Shown piece by piece: positions 16,910 to 26,100 of a DNA stretch of 64,000 nucleotides; within the stretch, counting starts at the first letter, position 1, and each line of letters begins with the position of its first letter. The notes under the pieces were generated by a model. The model was not told where the DNA came from. It made no database searches and saw nothing but the letters and a program-made list of their open reading frames with translations. This DNA comes from Streptomyces violaceorubidus (GTDB lineage: Bacteria > Actinomycetota > Actinomycetes > Streptomycetales > Streptomycetaceae), in the NCBI RefSeq assembly GCF_000717995.1, contig NZ_JODM01000017.1:1-64000 (forward strand), in the 5' to 3' direction. Both the position numbers and the translations under genes were made by a program.

Positions 16910-17998
16910 TCACTGCTCGCCCAGCGTCACCTCGGCGGTGTGCTCGGCTCCGTCGCGGGTGTACGTCACCTTCGTCCGCTCGCCCGGCCGCATCGCCGCC
17001 AGCGCCTCGGACAGCGAGGTGATGGTGGTGATGTCCGTGTCCCCGAGCCTGGTGACGACGTCCCCGGCGCGCAGCCCGGCGTCGTCGGCGGCCCCGCCGT
17101 CGCTCACCTCGACGACGGCCACGCCGGCGGGCCGGTAGCTGTCGTCGACGACCGTGCGGGCGACGATGCCCAGCGCGGCCCGGCCCGAGTCGGTGACCTT
17201 GCCGTCCTTGATGATCTGCCCGGCCACCGTCGACACCATCGACGCCGGGATCGCGAACCCGATGCCCGGTGCCGCGCTGTCGCCCAGGCCCGGATCGGTG
17301 GCCGCCAGGGTCGGGATGCCGATCACCAGTCCGTCCAGGTTCACCAGGGCGCCCCCGCTGTTGCCGGGGTTGATGGCCGCCGAGGTCTGCACCATGTCGG
17401 CGATGGTCGCGCCCGTGCCGCCCCCGCTGCCGCTCTCCGTCACGGTCCGCCCGGTGCCCGACACGATGCCCTGCGTCACGCTGGAGGACAGGCCGAGCGG
17501 CGAACCCATCGCCAGCACGATCTGCCCGACCTCGACCTTCGCGGAGTCCCCGAAGCGGGCCGCCCTCAGACCCTCGGGCACCTTGTCCAGCCTGACGACC
17601 GCCAGGTCCTGCTCCGGGTAGGAGGAGACCAGCTTCGCGGTCAGGACGCCCTCCGCGCGGGCCGTCGTCACCCGGAAGGACTTGCCGTCCCCGACGACGT
17701 GCGCGTTGGTGACGATGTGCCCCTTGTCGTCGTACACGACCCCCGACCCCAGCGCGTCGCCCGCCTGGATCTGCACGACCGAGGGCAGGACGTCCTTGAT
17801 CACCCGCTCGTAGTCGGCCTGCAGATCACTCGCCGCGCGCGGGGCCGCGGCCTGCGCCGTGTCGCCCTCCCGCGCGCTCCCGGACCCCCGGTCGGCGCCC
17901 GAACCGGCGTCGGAACATCCGGTTGCGAGCAGCAGGGAGCAGACCGGCACGGCCACCGGGGCGAGCAGACGGCGCAGACGGGCGCGGGAAGTGTCCAT
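16910..17998 (-). CDS. HtrA/DegP-like S1C serine protease, lipoprotein
   Basis: 362-residue exported protease. The signal peptide ends in LLATGC, so it is probably lipid-anchored at C28 outside the membrane. Trypsin-like domain at about 75-265 with His100 (VTNAHVV), Asp131 (EQDLAVVRLD) and Ser214 (NPGNSGGAL). One PDZ domain is C-terminal (GLRAGDVVTRLGDTDI). All three catalytic residues are present. Such proteases degrade misfolded envelope proteins or cut signalling proteins. Actinobacterial HtrA proteins usually have a cytoplasmic N-terminus and a transmembrane helix; this one instead looks like a lipoprotein. I chose ATG 17998 (MDTSRARLRR), after which the signal peptide begins directly. 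Confidence 0.9.
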   Translation of the reverse strand: MDTSRARLRRLLAPVAVPVCSLLLATGCSDAGSGADRGSGSAREGDTAQAAAPRAASDLQADYERVIKDVLPSVVQIQAGDALGSGVVYDDKGHIVTNAHVVGDGKSFRVTTARAEGVLTAKLVSSYPEQDLAVVRLDKVPEGLRAARFGDSAKVEVGQIVLAMGSPLGLSSSVTQGIVSGTGRTVTESGSGGGTGATIADMVQTSAAINPGNSGGALVNLDGLVIGIPTLAATDPGLGDSAAPGIGFAIPASMVSTVAGQIIKDGKVTDSGRAALGIVARTVVDDSYRPAGVAVVEVSDGGAADDAGLRAGDVVTRLGDTDITTITSLSEALAAMRPGERTKVTYTRDGAEHTAEVTLGEQ

Positions 17999-18143
17999 GG
18001 CCCGAGTCTCACCGCGCCCCCGGCACCCGGCCCCCGGTGAACACCCGAACGGGCGCCGGAGCCGGGGCACCAGAACCCGCTCACCGGCGCCGAGAGGTGC
18101 CGTGTGCCGTGCCCTTCCCGCGACCTGCTTCGCCGGGCGGGCC

Positions 18144-18932
18144 TCAGCCGCGCACCCCGCACAGATGCAGCAGCGCCGCGACCGAGCGGTACGGGTCGGT
18201 CCGGCCGGCCCGTTCCTCGGCGGCCAGCAGGGTGTCGAGGTCGTCGGGCGGCGTGGTGCCGTCGGGCGCCGTGTCCGTGAAGACCCGCACGCCGTACCAG
18301 GTGTGCAGGGGGGCGCCGATGCCCGCGAGTTTCGCCGTCAGCGTGGACAGGCGGTCCGCGCGGACGTCGAGGCCCAGGCGGTTGCGGTAGTTCGTGGTGT
18401 CGAAGGAGGCCAGCGCGCCCGCCCAGTCACCCTGCATGCCGGGGCGCAGCGCGAGCGCGTCGCCGTTGCGCACCACGAGCGACAGCAGGCCGCCGGGCGC
18501 GAGCATCCGGGCCAGCCCCGCGAGCAGGGGATCGGGCTCCTCGACGTACATGAGCACGCCGTGGCACAGCACCACGTCGAAGCTGCCCGGCAGGAAGTGC
18601 ACGCCGGTGTCCCGGCCGTCGCCCTCGACGATCCGCATCCGGTCCCGGATGCCCTCCGGCTGCCCGCCCAGCGCCTCGCGCGCCGCCGCGATCATCGTCG
18701 CGTCCCGCTCCACGCCGGTCACCTGGTGCCCGGCCCTGGCCAGCCGCAGCGCCTGGGTGCCCTGGCCCATCCCGACGTCGAGCACGCGCAGCCGCCGGCC
18801 CACGGCGAAGCGCCCGGCTATCTGCTCGTCCAGCTGCCGGGCCACCAGCTCCTGCCGTACGACGTTGCGAAGCCCGGACAGTCCCGCTGTCCAGGCCTCG
18901 GCCGCGCCCTTGGTGAACGGCGTCGTGCTCAG
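18144..18932 (-). CDS. SAM-dependent methyltransferase coupled to DUF3043 gene
   Basis: About 262 residues, class I methyltransferase: RVLDVGMGQGTQALRLARAG is the SAM-binding loop (about residues 45-65), then VTGVERD, GSFDVVLCHGVLMYV and LAPGGLLSLVVRNG. The substrate is unknown. The natural start appears to be a CTG codon at 18932-18930 (LSTTPFTKGAAEAW) that overlaps the stop of the upstream DUF3043 gene as CTGA. No in-frame ATG or GTG lies near this boundary. An upstream start would have to lie deep inside the DUF3043 gene; a downstream one would cut into the fold. The two genes are thus translationally coupled. It converges on the HtrA-like gene. Confidence 0.8.
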   Translation of the reverse strand: MSTTPFTKGAAEAWTAGLSGLRNVVRQELVARQLDEQIAGRFAVGRRLRVLDVGMGQGTQALRLARAGHQVTGVERDATMIAAAREALGGQPEGIRDRMRIVEGDGRDTGVHFLPGSFDVVLCHGVLMYVEEPDPLLAGLARMLAPGGLLSLVVRNGDALALRPGMQGDWAGALASFDTTNYRNRLGLDVRADRLSTLTAKLAGIGAPLHTWYGVRVFTDTAPDGTTPPDDLDTLLAAEERAGRTDPYRSVAALLHLCGVRG

Positions 18933-19528
18933 GGCCGCTCTCCACGCTTGACCTGGGGCTTGGGCAGGCGCAGGCGGCGCATCTGGAGCGAGCGCATCAG
19001 CGCGTAGGCCACCGCGCCGCGCCGGCGCTCGTCCGGGAAGCGCTCGGCGAGCCGCTTCTTCAGCCGGAAGCCGCTGACGATCGAGTCCAGCACGATCAGC
19101 ACGATCACGACCAGCCACAGCAGCAGCGCGATGTTCTGCAGCGAGGCCACCCGGATCAGGCTCAGCACGAGGATGATCACGGCCATCGGCAGGAAGTACT
19201 CCGCGATGTTGAACCGCGAGTCGACGAAGTCGCGCGCGAACCTGCGCACCGGGCCCTTGTCACGGGCGGGCAGGTAGCGCTCGTCGCCCTTCGCGAGGGC
19301 CTCGCGCTGCCGGGCCATCGCGGTCCGCCGCTCCTCGCGCTGGCGCTTGGCGGCGTCCTTGCGCGTCATCGGCGTATGGGCGACGCTGCGGCGCTGGGAC
19401 TGGGCCGCACTGCGCTTGGGCGTGGGCCTGCCCTTCGGGGCCTGCGGGTCGCGGGGCTGCTTGGAGTCGGTCACCGGCGCGCTGACGGCGCTCTGGGCCT
19501 TCTCATCCTTGGCACGGCTACGGAACAC
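18929..19528 (-). CDS. DUF3043 membrane protein
   Basis: 199 residues. The N-terminal 90 residues are highly basic with many Arg/Lys and two potential helices (MTRKDAAKRQREERRTAMAR), then RYLPARDKGPVRRFARDFVDSRF. Two close membrane helices follow at about 118-160 (YFLPMAVIILVLSLIRVAS, NIALLLWLVVIVLIVLDSIV), then a short basic tail. This matches the actinobacterial DUF3043 family, whose function is unknown. I chose GTG 19528 (VFRSRAKDEKAQ). Its stop overlaps the putative start of the methyltransferase gene. Divergent from pspA, so a shared envelope-related promoter region is possible. Confidence 0.85.
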   Translation of the reverse strand: MFRSRAKDEKAQSAVSAPVTDSKQPRDPQAPKGRPTPKRSAAQSQRRSVAHTPMTRKDAAKRQREERRTAMARQREALAKGDERYLPARDKGPVRRFARDFVDSRFNIAEYFLPMAVIILVLSLIRVASLQNIALLLWLVVIVLIVLDSIVSGFRLKKRLAERFPDERRRGAVAYALMRSLQMRRLRLPKPQVKRGERP

Positions 19529-19575
19529 AAAACCCAAGGGTACGGGGTGCCGGGGTGTGGACCCCAGTCCGGTGG

Positions 19576-19602
19576 GGAACGATCCGGCAACGCCGGTCGT
19601 CT
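19576..19602 (+). promoter_or_regulatory. Candidate SigE-type promoter of pspA
   Basis: GGAAC (19576-19580), 17 bp, CGTCT (19598-19602) matches the Streptomyces SigE envelope-stress consensus (GGAAC-N16/17-CGTC-type). It faces pspA, whose start is 225 bases downstream. SigE is the cell-envelope stress sigma factor, which fits PspA. The rest of the 298-base gap 19529-19826 shows no other clear signal. Confidence 0.5.
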
Positions 19603-19826
19603 CCAAGGGGACAGAGGGGACGTTGCGTACAGCCCCGGCCACCGGGACTTTCCGGACAACCCCGGGGAGCACCTACTCCCTGCGCCGGACGGGGAAGGTA
19701 CGCAGTCGTCCTTGGGGATGAGCGCATCCGTCCCCGAACAGTGCGGTAATGGATGCAGGGCCCGTACTGTGGGTTCTGTTGCAGTCGCTGGAGCTGGAGT
19801 CGGTCAGAAGGGGGCGCGCGAAGCCC

Positions 19827-20636
19827 ATGAGCGGTGTCATGAAGCGTATGGGGATGATCTTCCGCGCGAAGGCCAACAAGGCCCTTGACCGGGCCGAGGA
19901 CCCGCGCGAGACCCTCGATTACTCGTACCAGAAACAGCTGGAGCTGCTCCAGAAGGTGCGCCGCGGCGTCGCCGACGTGGCGACCAGCCGCAAGCGGCTG
20001 GAGCTTCAGCTCAACCAGCTCCAGTCCCAGTCCGGCAAGCTGGAGGACCAGGGCCGCAAGGCGCTGGCGCTGGGCCGCGAGGACCTGGCCCGCGAGGCGC
20101 TGTCCCGGCGCGCCGCGCTCCAGCAGCAGGTCACCGACCTGGAGACGCAGCACGCCACGCTCCAGGGCGAGGAGGAGAAGCTCACTCTGGCGGCCCAGCG
20201 CCTCCAGGCCAAGGTGGACGCCTTCCGCACCAAGAAGGAGACCATCAAGGCCACCTACACGGCCGCCCAGGCGCAGACCCGCATCGGCGAGGCGTTCTCC
20301 GGCATCTCCGAGGAGATGGGCGACGTCGGCCTGGCCATCCAGCGGGCCGAGGACAAGACCGCCCAGCTCCAGGCCCGGGCCGGTGCCATCGACGAGCTGC
20401 TCGCCTCCGGCGCCCTCGACGACCAGTCCGGCATGCACAAGGACGACATCCAGGCCGAGCTGGACCGGCTCTCCGGTGGTACGGATGTAGAGCTGGAACT
20501 GCAGCGCATGAAGGCCGAGCTGGCCGGGGGCTCCACCTCCGACCGGCAGGCCATCGAGGGCGGCCAGGGACAGGGGCAGGCCCCGTCGCAGTCCCAGCAG
20601 CAACCGCAGGACACCCCGCGCTTCGACAAGCAGTAG
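19827..20636 (+). CDS. pspA: Phage shock protein A (PspA/IM30 family)
   Basis: 269-residue peripheral membrane protein that coats and stabilises stressed membranes. An amphipathic N-terminal helix (MSGVMKRMGMIFRAKANKAL) is followed by about 200 residues of coiled coil with many Gln, Glu and Arg heptads (ETLDYSYQKQLELLQKVRRG). The C-terminal tail is Gln/Ser-rich (GQGQGQAPSQSQQQPQ) and disordered. I chose ATG 19827; the frame is open from 19749 but that extension is not family-like. Followed 21 bases later by pspAA, so an operon. A SigE-like promoter upstream suggests induction by envelope damage. No pspF-type regulator is present, as expected in actinobacteria. Confidence 0.93.
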   Translation: MSGVMKRMGMIFRAKANKALDRAEDPRETLDYSYQKQLELLQKVRRGVADVATSRKRLELQLNQLQSQSGKLEDQGRKALALGREDLAREALSRRAALQQQVTDLETQHATLQGEEEKLTLAAQRLQAKVDAFRTKKETIKATYTAAQAQTRIGEAFSGISEEMGDVGLAIQRAEDKTAQLQARAGAIDELLASGALDDQSGMHKDDIQAELDRLSGGTDVELELQRMKAELAGGSTSDRQAIEGGQGQGQAPSQSQQQPQDTPRFDKQ

Positions 20637-20657
20637 CCCACGGCTAGGAGGGCCGAC

Positions 20658-20942
20658 ATGATCGTACGGATCATGGGGGAGGGACAGCTGACGCTGGCCG
20701 ACGGCCGGCTCGGTGAGCTGAACAAGCTGGACGACGAGCTCCTGGCCGAGATGGAGAACGGCGACGGCCCCGGCTTCCGCGCGACCCTCCAGGCCCTCCT
20801 GGCCAAGGTCCGCGAACTGGGCGAGTCCCTCCCGGACGACAGCCTGGAGCCGTCCGACCTCATCCTCCCGTCCCCGGACGCCACCCTGGAGGAGGTCCAG
20901 GAGCTACTGAGCGACGACGGCCTCATTCCTGGGAGTGCCTGA
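20658..20942 (+). CDS. pspAA: PspA-associated protein PspAA
   Basis: 94 residues. It starts MIVRIMGEGQLTLAD, the pattern of the PspA-associated domain protein found next to pspA in many actinobacteria, archaea and other groups. The middle DELLAEMENGD region and a C-terminal acidic segment (LILPSPDATLEEVQELL) follow. Cytoplasmic and probably bound to PspA. The ribosome site AGGAGG lies 6 bases before the ATG. Second gene of the pspA operon; a long-loop inverted repeat follows it. Confidence 0.85.
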   Translation: MIVRIMGEGQLTLADGRLGELNKLDDELLAEMENGDGPGFRATLQALLAKVRELGESLPDDSLEPSDLILPSPDATLEEVQELLSDDGLIPGSA

Positions 20943-20944
20943 GA

Positions 20945-21002
20945 GGTGTCTTGTCGGCGCAGGCCGGCGACATCGGCCCGCGGCAGCCCCCAGCAAGACA
21001 CC
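20945..21002. terminator. Long-loop inverted repeat after pspAA
   Basis: GGTGTCTTG (20945-20953) is exactly complementary to CAAGACACC (20994-21002). The 40-base loop is GC-rich and can fold further. Possible terminator of pspA-pspAA. Confidence 0.35.
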
Positions 21003-21057
21003 CACCGCGTGCGGACCCCCTCATAAGGCACCGCCATTCCGGCTACCGTAAAAAACC

Positions 21058-22308
21058 GTGAGCACCCTCGCCCGCGCCCGCTGCACCATCGGCGCCCACC
21101 CCTGCGCCCTGGACGCAGCCCTCGCCGCGGCCGTCCTCCTGTGCATGGTGGCCGGCTCCTTCGTGGACCCGCACGGCCCGGAGGGCATCAGCTGGGGCCT
21201 GCGGACCCCCGACGTGCTCAGCCTCACCCTCATGACCGCGGGCGCCGCCGCGCTCGCCTTCCGGCGCCGCCGGCCGCTGACGGTCCTCGTCGTCACGGGC
21301 TGCGTCTCCGTCGTCGAGAGCGTCACCGGCGACCCGCGCGCCCCGGTGGTCATGTCCGCCGTCATCGCCCTCTACACCGTCGCCGCCTCCACCGACCGGC
21401 CCACCACCTGGCGGGTCGGCCTGCTCACCATGACGGTGCTCACCGGCGCCGCCATGCTGGCCGGCCCCCTGCCCTGGTACGCGCAGGAGAACCTCGCCGT
21501 CTTCGCCTGGACCGGCATCGGCGCCACCGCCGGGGACGCCGTCCGCAGCCGCCGCGCCTTCGTCCAGGCCATCCGGGACCGGGCGGAGAAGGCCGAGCGC
21601 ACCCGGGAGGAGGAGGCGCGCCGCCGGGTCGCCGAGGAGCGGCTGCGCATCGCCCGCGACCTGCACGACGTCGTCGCCCACCACATCGCCCTGGTCAACG
21701 TGCAGGCCGGGGTCGCCTCGCACGTCATGGACAAGCGGCCCGACCAGGCCAAGGAGGCGCTCGCCCACGTACGGGAGGCCAGCCGGAGCGCGCTGGACGA
21801 GCTGCGGGCCACCGTCGGGCTGCTGCGCCAGTCCGGCGATCCCGAGGCACCGACCGAGCCCGCCCCGGGCCTCGCCCGCCTCGACGAACTCGTGGGCACC
21901 TTCCACCACGCCGGACTGCGGGTCGAGGTGGCCCGCACCGACCAGGGCACCGAGCTGCCGGCCGCCGTCGACCTGGCCGCCTACCGCATCATCCAGGAGG
22001 CGCTGACCAATGTGCAGAAGCACGCGGGGCGGCAGGCGAAGGCCGAGGTGAGCGTCGTGCGGGTGGGGCCGAACATCGAGGTGACCGTGCTCGACGACGG
22101 CACCCCCGGGGGCGAGGCCGCCGACACCCCGGCCGAGGGCGGCGGGCACGGTCTGCTCGGCATGCGCGAGCGCGTCACCGCCGTACGCGGCACCCTCACC
22201 ACCGGTCCCCGCTACGGGGGCGGTTTCCGCGTGCATGCGATCCTTCCGGTCAGGAACCGCACCGAGGCCACCGCCGAAGCCGCCGCAGCCACCAAGGACC
22301 CCGTATGA
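21058..22308 (+). CDS. Sensor histidine kinase, NarL/NreB type
   Basis: 416 residues. The N-terminal 150 residues hold four to five membrane helices without a large external loop. A HisKA_3 dimerisation domain follows with the phosphorylated His in ARDLHDVVAHHIALVNVQ (about residues 198-215), then a HATPase domain with N-box LTNVQKHAG and G-box GGGHGLLGMRERV. Partner response regulator follows with a 4-base ATGA overlap. The GTG at 21058 has no ribosome site; TACCGT (21044-21049) lies 8 bases upstream, so a leaderless transcript is possible. The input signal is unknown, but few external residues suggest membrane-derived signals. The RND transporter gene just downstream is a natural target. 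Confidence 0.92.
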   Translation: MSTLARARCTIGAHPCALDAALAAAVLLCMVAGSFVDPHGPEGISWGLRTPDVLSLTLMTAGAAALAFRRRRPLTVLVVTGCVSVVESVTGDPRAPVVMSAVIALYTVAASTDRPTTWRVGLLTMTVLTGAAMLAGPLPWYAQENLAVFAWTGIGATAGDAVRSRRAFVQAIRDRAEKAERTREEEARRRVAEERLRIARDLHDVVAHHIALVNVQAGVASHVMDKRPDQAKEALAHVREASRSALDELRATVGLLRQSGDPEAPTEPAPGLARLDELVGTFHHAGLRVEVARTDQGTELPAAVDLAAYRIIQEALTNVQKHAGRQAKAEVSVVRVGPNIEVTVLDDGTPGGEAADTPAEGGGHGLLGMRERVTAVRGTLTTGPRYGGGFRVHAILPVRNRTEATAEAAAATKDPV

Positions 22309-22988
22309 CGATCCGTGTCCTGCTCGCCGACGACCAGGCGCTGCTGCGCAGCGCCTTCCGGGTGCTGGTCGACTCCGAGCCCGACATGGAGGTGGTGGGG
22401 GAGGCGTCCGACGGCGCGGAGGCGGCCCGGCTGGCCGCCGAGCGGCGGGCCGACGTGGTGCTGATGGACATCCGGATGCCCGGCACGGACGGTCTCGCCG
22501 CCACCCGCATGATCAGCGCCGACCCGTCCCTGGCCCACGTCCGCGTGGTCATACTGACCACCTTCGAGGTCGACGACTACGTGGTGCAGTCGCTGCGCGC
22601 CGGGGCCTCCGGCTTCCTCGGCAAGGGATCGGAGCCCGAGGAACTGCTCAGCGCGATCCGGGTCGCGGCCGGCGGCGAGGCGCTGCTGTCGCCGACCGCC
22701 ACCAAGGGGCTGATCGCCCGTTTCCTCGCCCAGCAGGACACGGCCGACCAGGAGCGCGACCCGGCCCGCGCCGAGCGCCTGGAGTCGCTGACCGTGCGGG
22801 AGCGCGAGGTGCTGGTCCAGGTCGCCGGCGGGCACTCCAACGACGAGATCGCCGAACGCCTGGAAGTCAGCCCGCTCACCGTGAAGACCCACGTGAACCG
22901 GGCCATGGCCAAGCTGGGCGCCCGCGACCGCGCCCAGCTGGTCGTCGTCGCGTACGAGTCAGGGCTGGTCCGTCCAAGGGTGGAGTGA
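22305..22988 (+). CDS. NarL/LuxR-type response regulator
   Basis: 227 residues. Receiver domain at 1-120 with the acidic pair in LLADDQALLRSAF, phospho-acceptor Asp in VVLMDIRMPGTDG and conserved Lys in GFLGKGSEPEELL. The C-terminal LuxR helix-turn-helix (LTVREREVLVQVAGGHSNDE, then IAERLEVSPLTVKTHV) binds DNA. All the key receiver residues are present. Translated with the kinase by stop/start overlap. It may control itself and the RND gene 154 bases further on; this is inference from position. Confidence 0.94.
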   Translation: MTIRVLLADDQALLRSAFRVLVDSEPDMEVVGEASDGAEAARLAAERRADVVLMDIRMPGTDGLAATRMISADPSLAHVRVVILTTFEVDDYVVQSLRAGASGFLGKGSEPEELLSAIRVAAGGEALLSPTATKGLIARFLAQQDTADQERDPARAERLESLTVREREVLVQVAGGHSNDEIAERLEVSPLTVKTHVNRAMAKLGARDRAQLVVVAYESGLVRPRVE

Positions 22989-23142
22989 CCCCTTCCCGCG
23001 TGTACTGCGGTGGGAGTAGGCGCGGGAGCGGCAAATAGACCTGGGGCCTACGAAACCGGGGCGATCATGGACCAGGGTGTGGGGTGGGCGTACAGATGTG
23101 CCCGTCCCCTCCGCCCGGCCACAGATAGAGAGACCCTGATCC

Positions 23143-26100
23143 ATGTCCTGGCTGTCGAGATTCAGCCTCGCGCAACGGGCCCTGATAGGCCTGATGTCGA
23201 TCGTCGCGCTCGTCTTCGGGGCGATCGCGATCCCCCAGCTCAAGCAGCAGCTGCTGCCCACCATCGAACTGCCCGTGGTGTCGGTGATCGCCCCCTACCA
23301 GGGGGCCTCGCCGGACGTCGTCGAGAAGCAGATCGTCGAGCCCATCGAGAACAACCTCGAATCGGTCGACGGTCTTACTGGGGTCACCTCCACGGCCAGC
23401 GAGGGGAACGCCGTGATCATGGCGTCCTTCGACTACGGCCCCGACACCCAGCAGCTCGTGGCCAACGTCCAGCAGGCCGTCAACCGGTCCCGTGCCCAGC
23501 TCCCGGACGACGTCGACCCGCAGGTCGTGGCCGGTTCCACGGACGACATCCCCACCGTGGTGCTGTCCGTCACCTCGGACAAGGACCAGCAGGCGCTGGC
23601 CGACCAGCTCGACGGGTCCGTCGTGCCCGAGCTGGAGGACATCGACGGCGTCGGCCAGGTCACCCTCGACGGCGTCCGGGACCTCCAGGTCGCCGTCACG
23701 CCCGACGACGCGAAGCTGGCCAAGGCCGGCGTCACGACGCAGACCCTGCTCCAGTCGCTCCAGGCCGGCGGCGCGAGCGTCCCGGCGGGCTCCTTCGACG
23801 AGGGCGGCGCTAACCGCACGGTCCAGGTCGGCGGCGGCTTCACCTCGCTGCAGCAGATCCAGGACCTGAGGATCACCGGCGAGGGGGTGGACAAGCCGGT
23901 CCGTCTCGGCGATGTGGCCACCGTGGAGGAGCGGGAGGCCAGGGCCGACTCGATCACCCGGACCAACGGCAAGCCCAGTCTGGCCGTGGCGGTGACCCTG
24001 GACCACGACGGCAGCGCGGTCGCGGTCTCCAAGGCCGTCGAGGACAAGCTCCCCGACCTGCGCGAGGCACTCGGCTCCGGTGCGACCCTCACCGTCGTCA
24101 GCGACCAGGGCCCGGCGGTGTCGAAGGCCATCGAGGGCCTGACCACCGAGGGCGCGCTCGGCCTGCTCTTCGCGGTCGTCGTGATCCTGGTCTTCCTGGC
24201 CTCGATCCGCTCCACCCTGGTCACGGCCGTCTCCATCCCGTTGTCGGTGGTGCTGACGCTGATCGTCCTGTGGACGCGCGATCTGTCCCTCAACGTTCTG
24301 ACGCTGGGCGCGCTCACCATCGCCATCGGCCGGGTCGTCGACGACTCGATCGTGGTACTGGAGAACATCAGGCGGCACCTGAGCTACGGCGAGGAGCGCC
24401 GGGAGGCCATTCTCAAGGCGGTTCGCGAGGTCGCGGGCGCCGTGACGTCCTCCACCCTCACCACGGTCGCCGTGTTCCTGCCCATCGGCCTGGTCGGTGG
24501 CCTGGTCGGCGAGCTGTTCGGCTCCTTCAGCCTCACCGTCACCGTCGCGCTGCTGGCGTCCCTGCTGGTGTCGCTGACGGTCGTGCCCGTCCTGTCGTAC
24601 TGGTTCCTGCGCGCCCCCAAGGGAACGCCCGAGGACGCCGACGAGGCCCGGCGCCTGGCGGAGGAGAAGGAGGCGAAGAACCGCCTCCAGCGGTTCTACG
24701 TCCCCGTCCTGCGGTTCGCCACCCGCCGCCGCCTCACCAGTGTGGCCATCGCGGTCGTCGTACTCCTCGCCACCTTCGGCATGGCTCCGCTGCTCAAGAC
24801 CAACTTCTTCGACCAGGGCGACCAGGAAGTCCTCAACGTCAAGCAGGAGCTGAAGCCCGGCACCAGCCTCGCGGCCACCGACGCGCAGGCCAAGAAGGTC
24901 GAGAAGCTCATCGCGGGCATCGACGGCGTCAAGGACTACCAGGTGACCGTCGGCTCCTCCGGCTGGATGGCCGCCTTCGGCGGCGGCACCGACACGAACC
25001 AGGCGTCCTACCAGATCGCGTTGGAGGACTCGGCGTCCCTCGGGGACGTCCAGGACGAGATCAAGGCGGGTCTCGACAAGCTCGACGGGATCGGCACCAC
25101 CACGGTCTCCGCCGGTGACGGCTTCAGCAGTCAGGACCTGAGCGTCGTCGTCAAGGCGTCCGACCCCCGGACGCTGCGCGCCGCCGCCGAGGAGGTCCGC
25201 AAGACCGTGGCCGCCCTCGACGACGTCACCGACGTCGCCAGCGACCTGTCGCAGAGCGTGCCGCGCATCTCGGTCAAGGCCAACGACCGCGCCGCCGCGG
25301 CCGGTTTCACCGAACAGACCCTCGGCGCCGCCGTCGCCCAGGCGGTGCGCGGCACCACGGCCGGCAAGGCGGTCCTCGGCGACACCGAGCAGGACGTCGT
25401 CGTCACCCCGGCGAAGCCCGCCGCCACGCTCGCCGAGCTGAAGGCGCTGCGCCTCGGCCCGGTCGAGCTCGGCGACATCGCCACCGTGCGGCTGGTGGAC
25501 GGCCCCGTGTCGACCACCCGCATCGACGGCCAGCGCGCGGCCACCATCACGGCACGGCCGACCGGTGACAACACCGGCGCCATCAGCACCCAGCTCCAGT
25601 CGGACATCGACAGCCTGGACCTGCCGGCGGGTGCCACCGCCACCATCGGCGGAGTCTCCGCCGACCAGGACGACGCGTTCAAGAACCTGGCCCTGGCCCT
25701 GCTGGCGGCCGTCGCGATCGTCTTCATGCTGCTGGTCGGCACCTTCCGCTCCCTCGCCCAGCCGCTGATCCTGCTGGTGTCGATCCCGTTCGCGGCGACC
25801 GGCGCGATCGGCCTGCTGGTGCTGACGGGCACCCCGCTGGGTGTTCCTGCGATGATCGGCCTGCTGATGCTGATCGGCATCGTGGTCACCAACGCCATCG
25901 TGCTGATCGACCTGATCAACCAGTACCGCAAGCAGGGCTACGGTGTCGTCGAAGCGGTGATCGAGGGCGGGCGCCACCGTCTGCGGCCCATCCTCATGAC
26001 GGCCCTGGCGACGATCTTCGCCCTGCTCCCGATGGCGCTGGGCGTCACCGGCGAGGGCGGCTTCATCGCCCAGCCGCTCGCGGTGGTCGTGATCGGCGGT

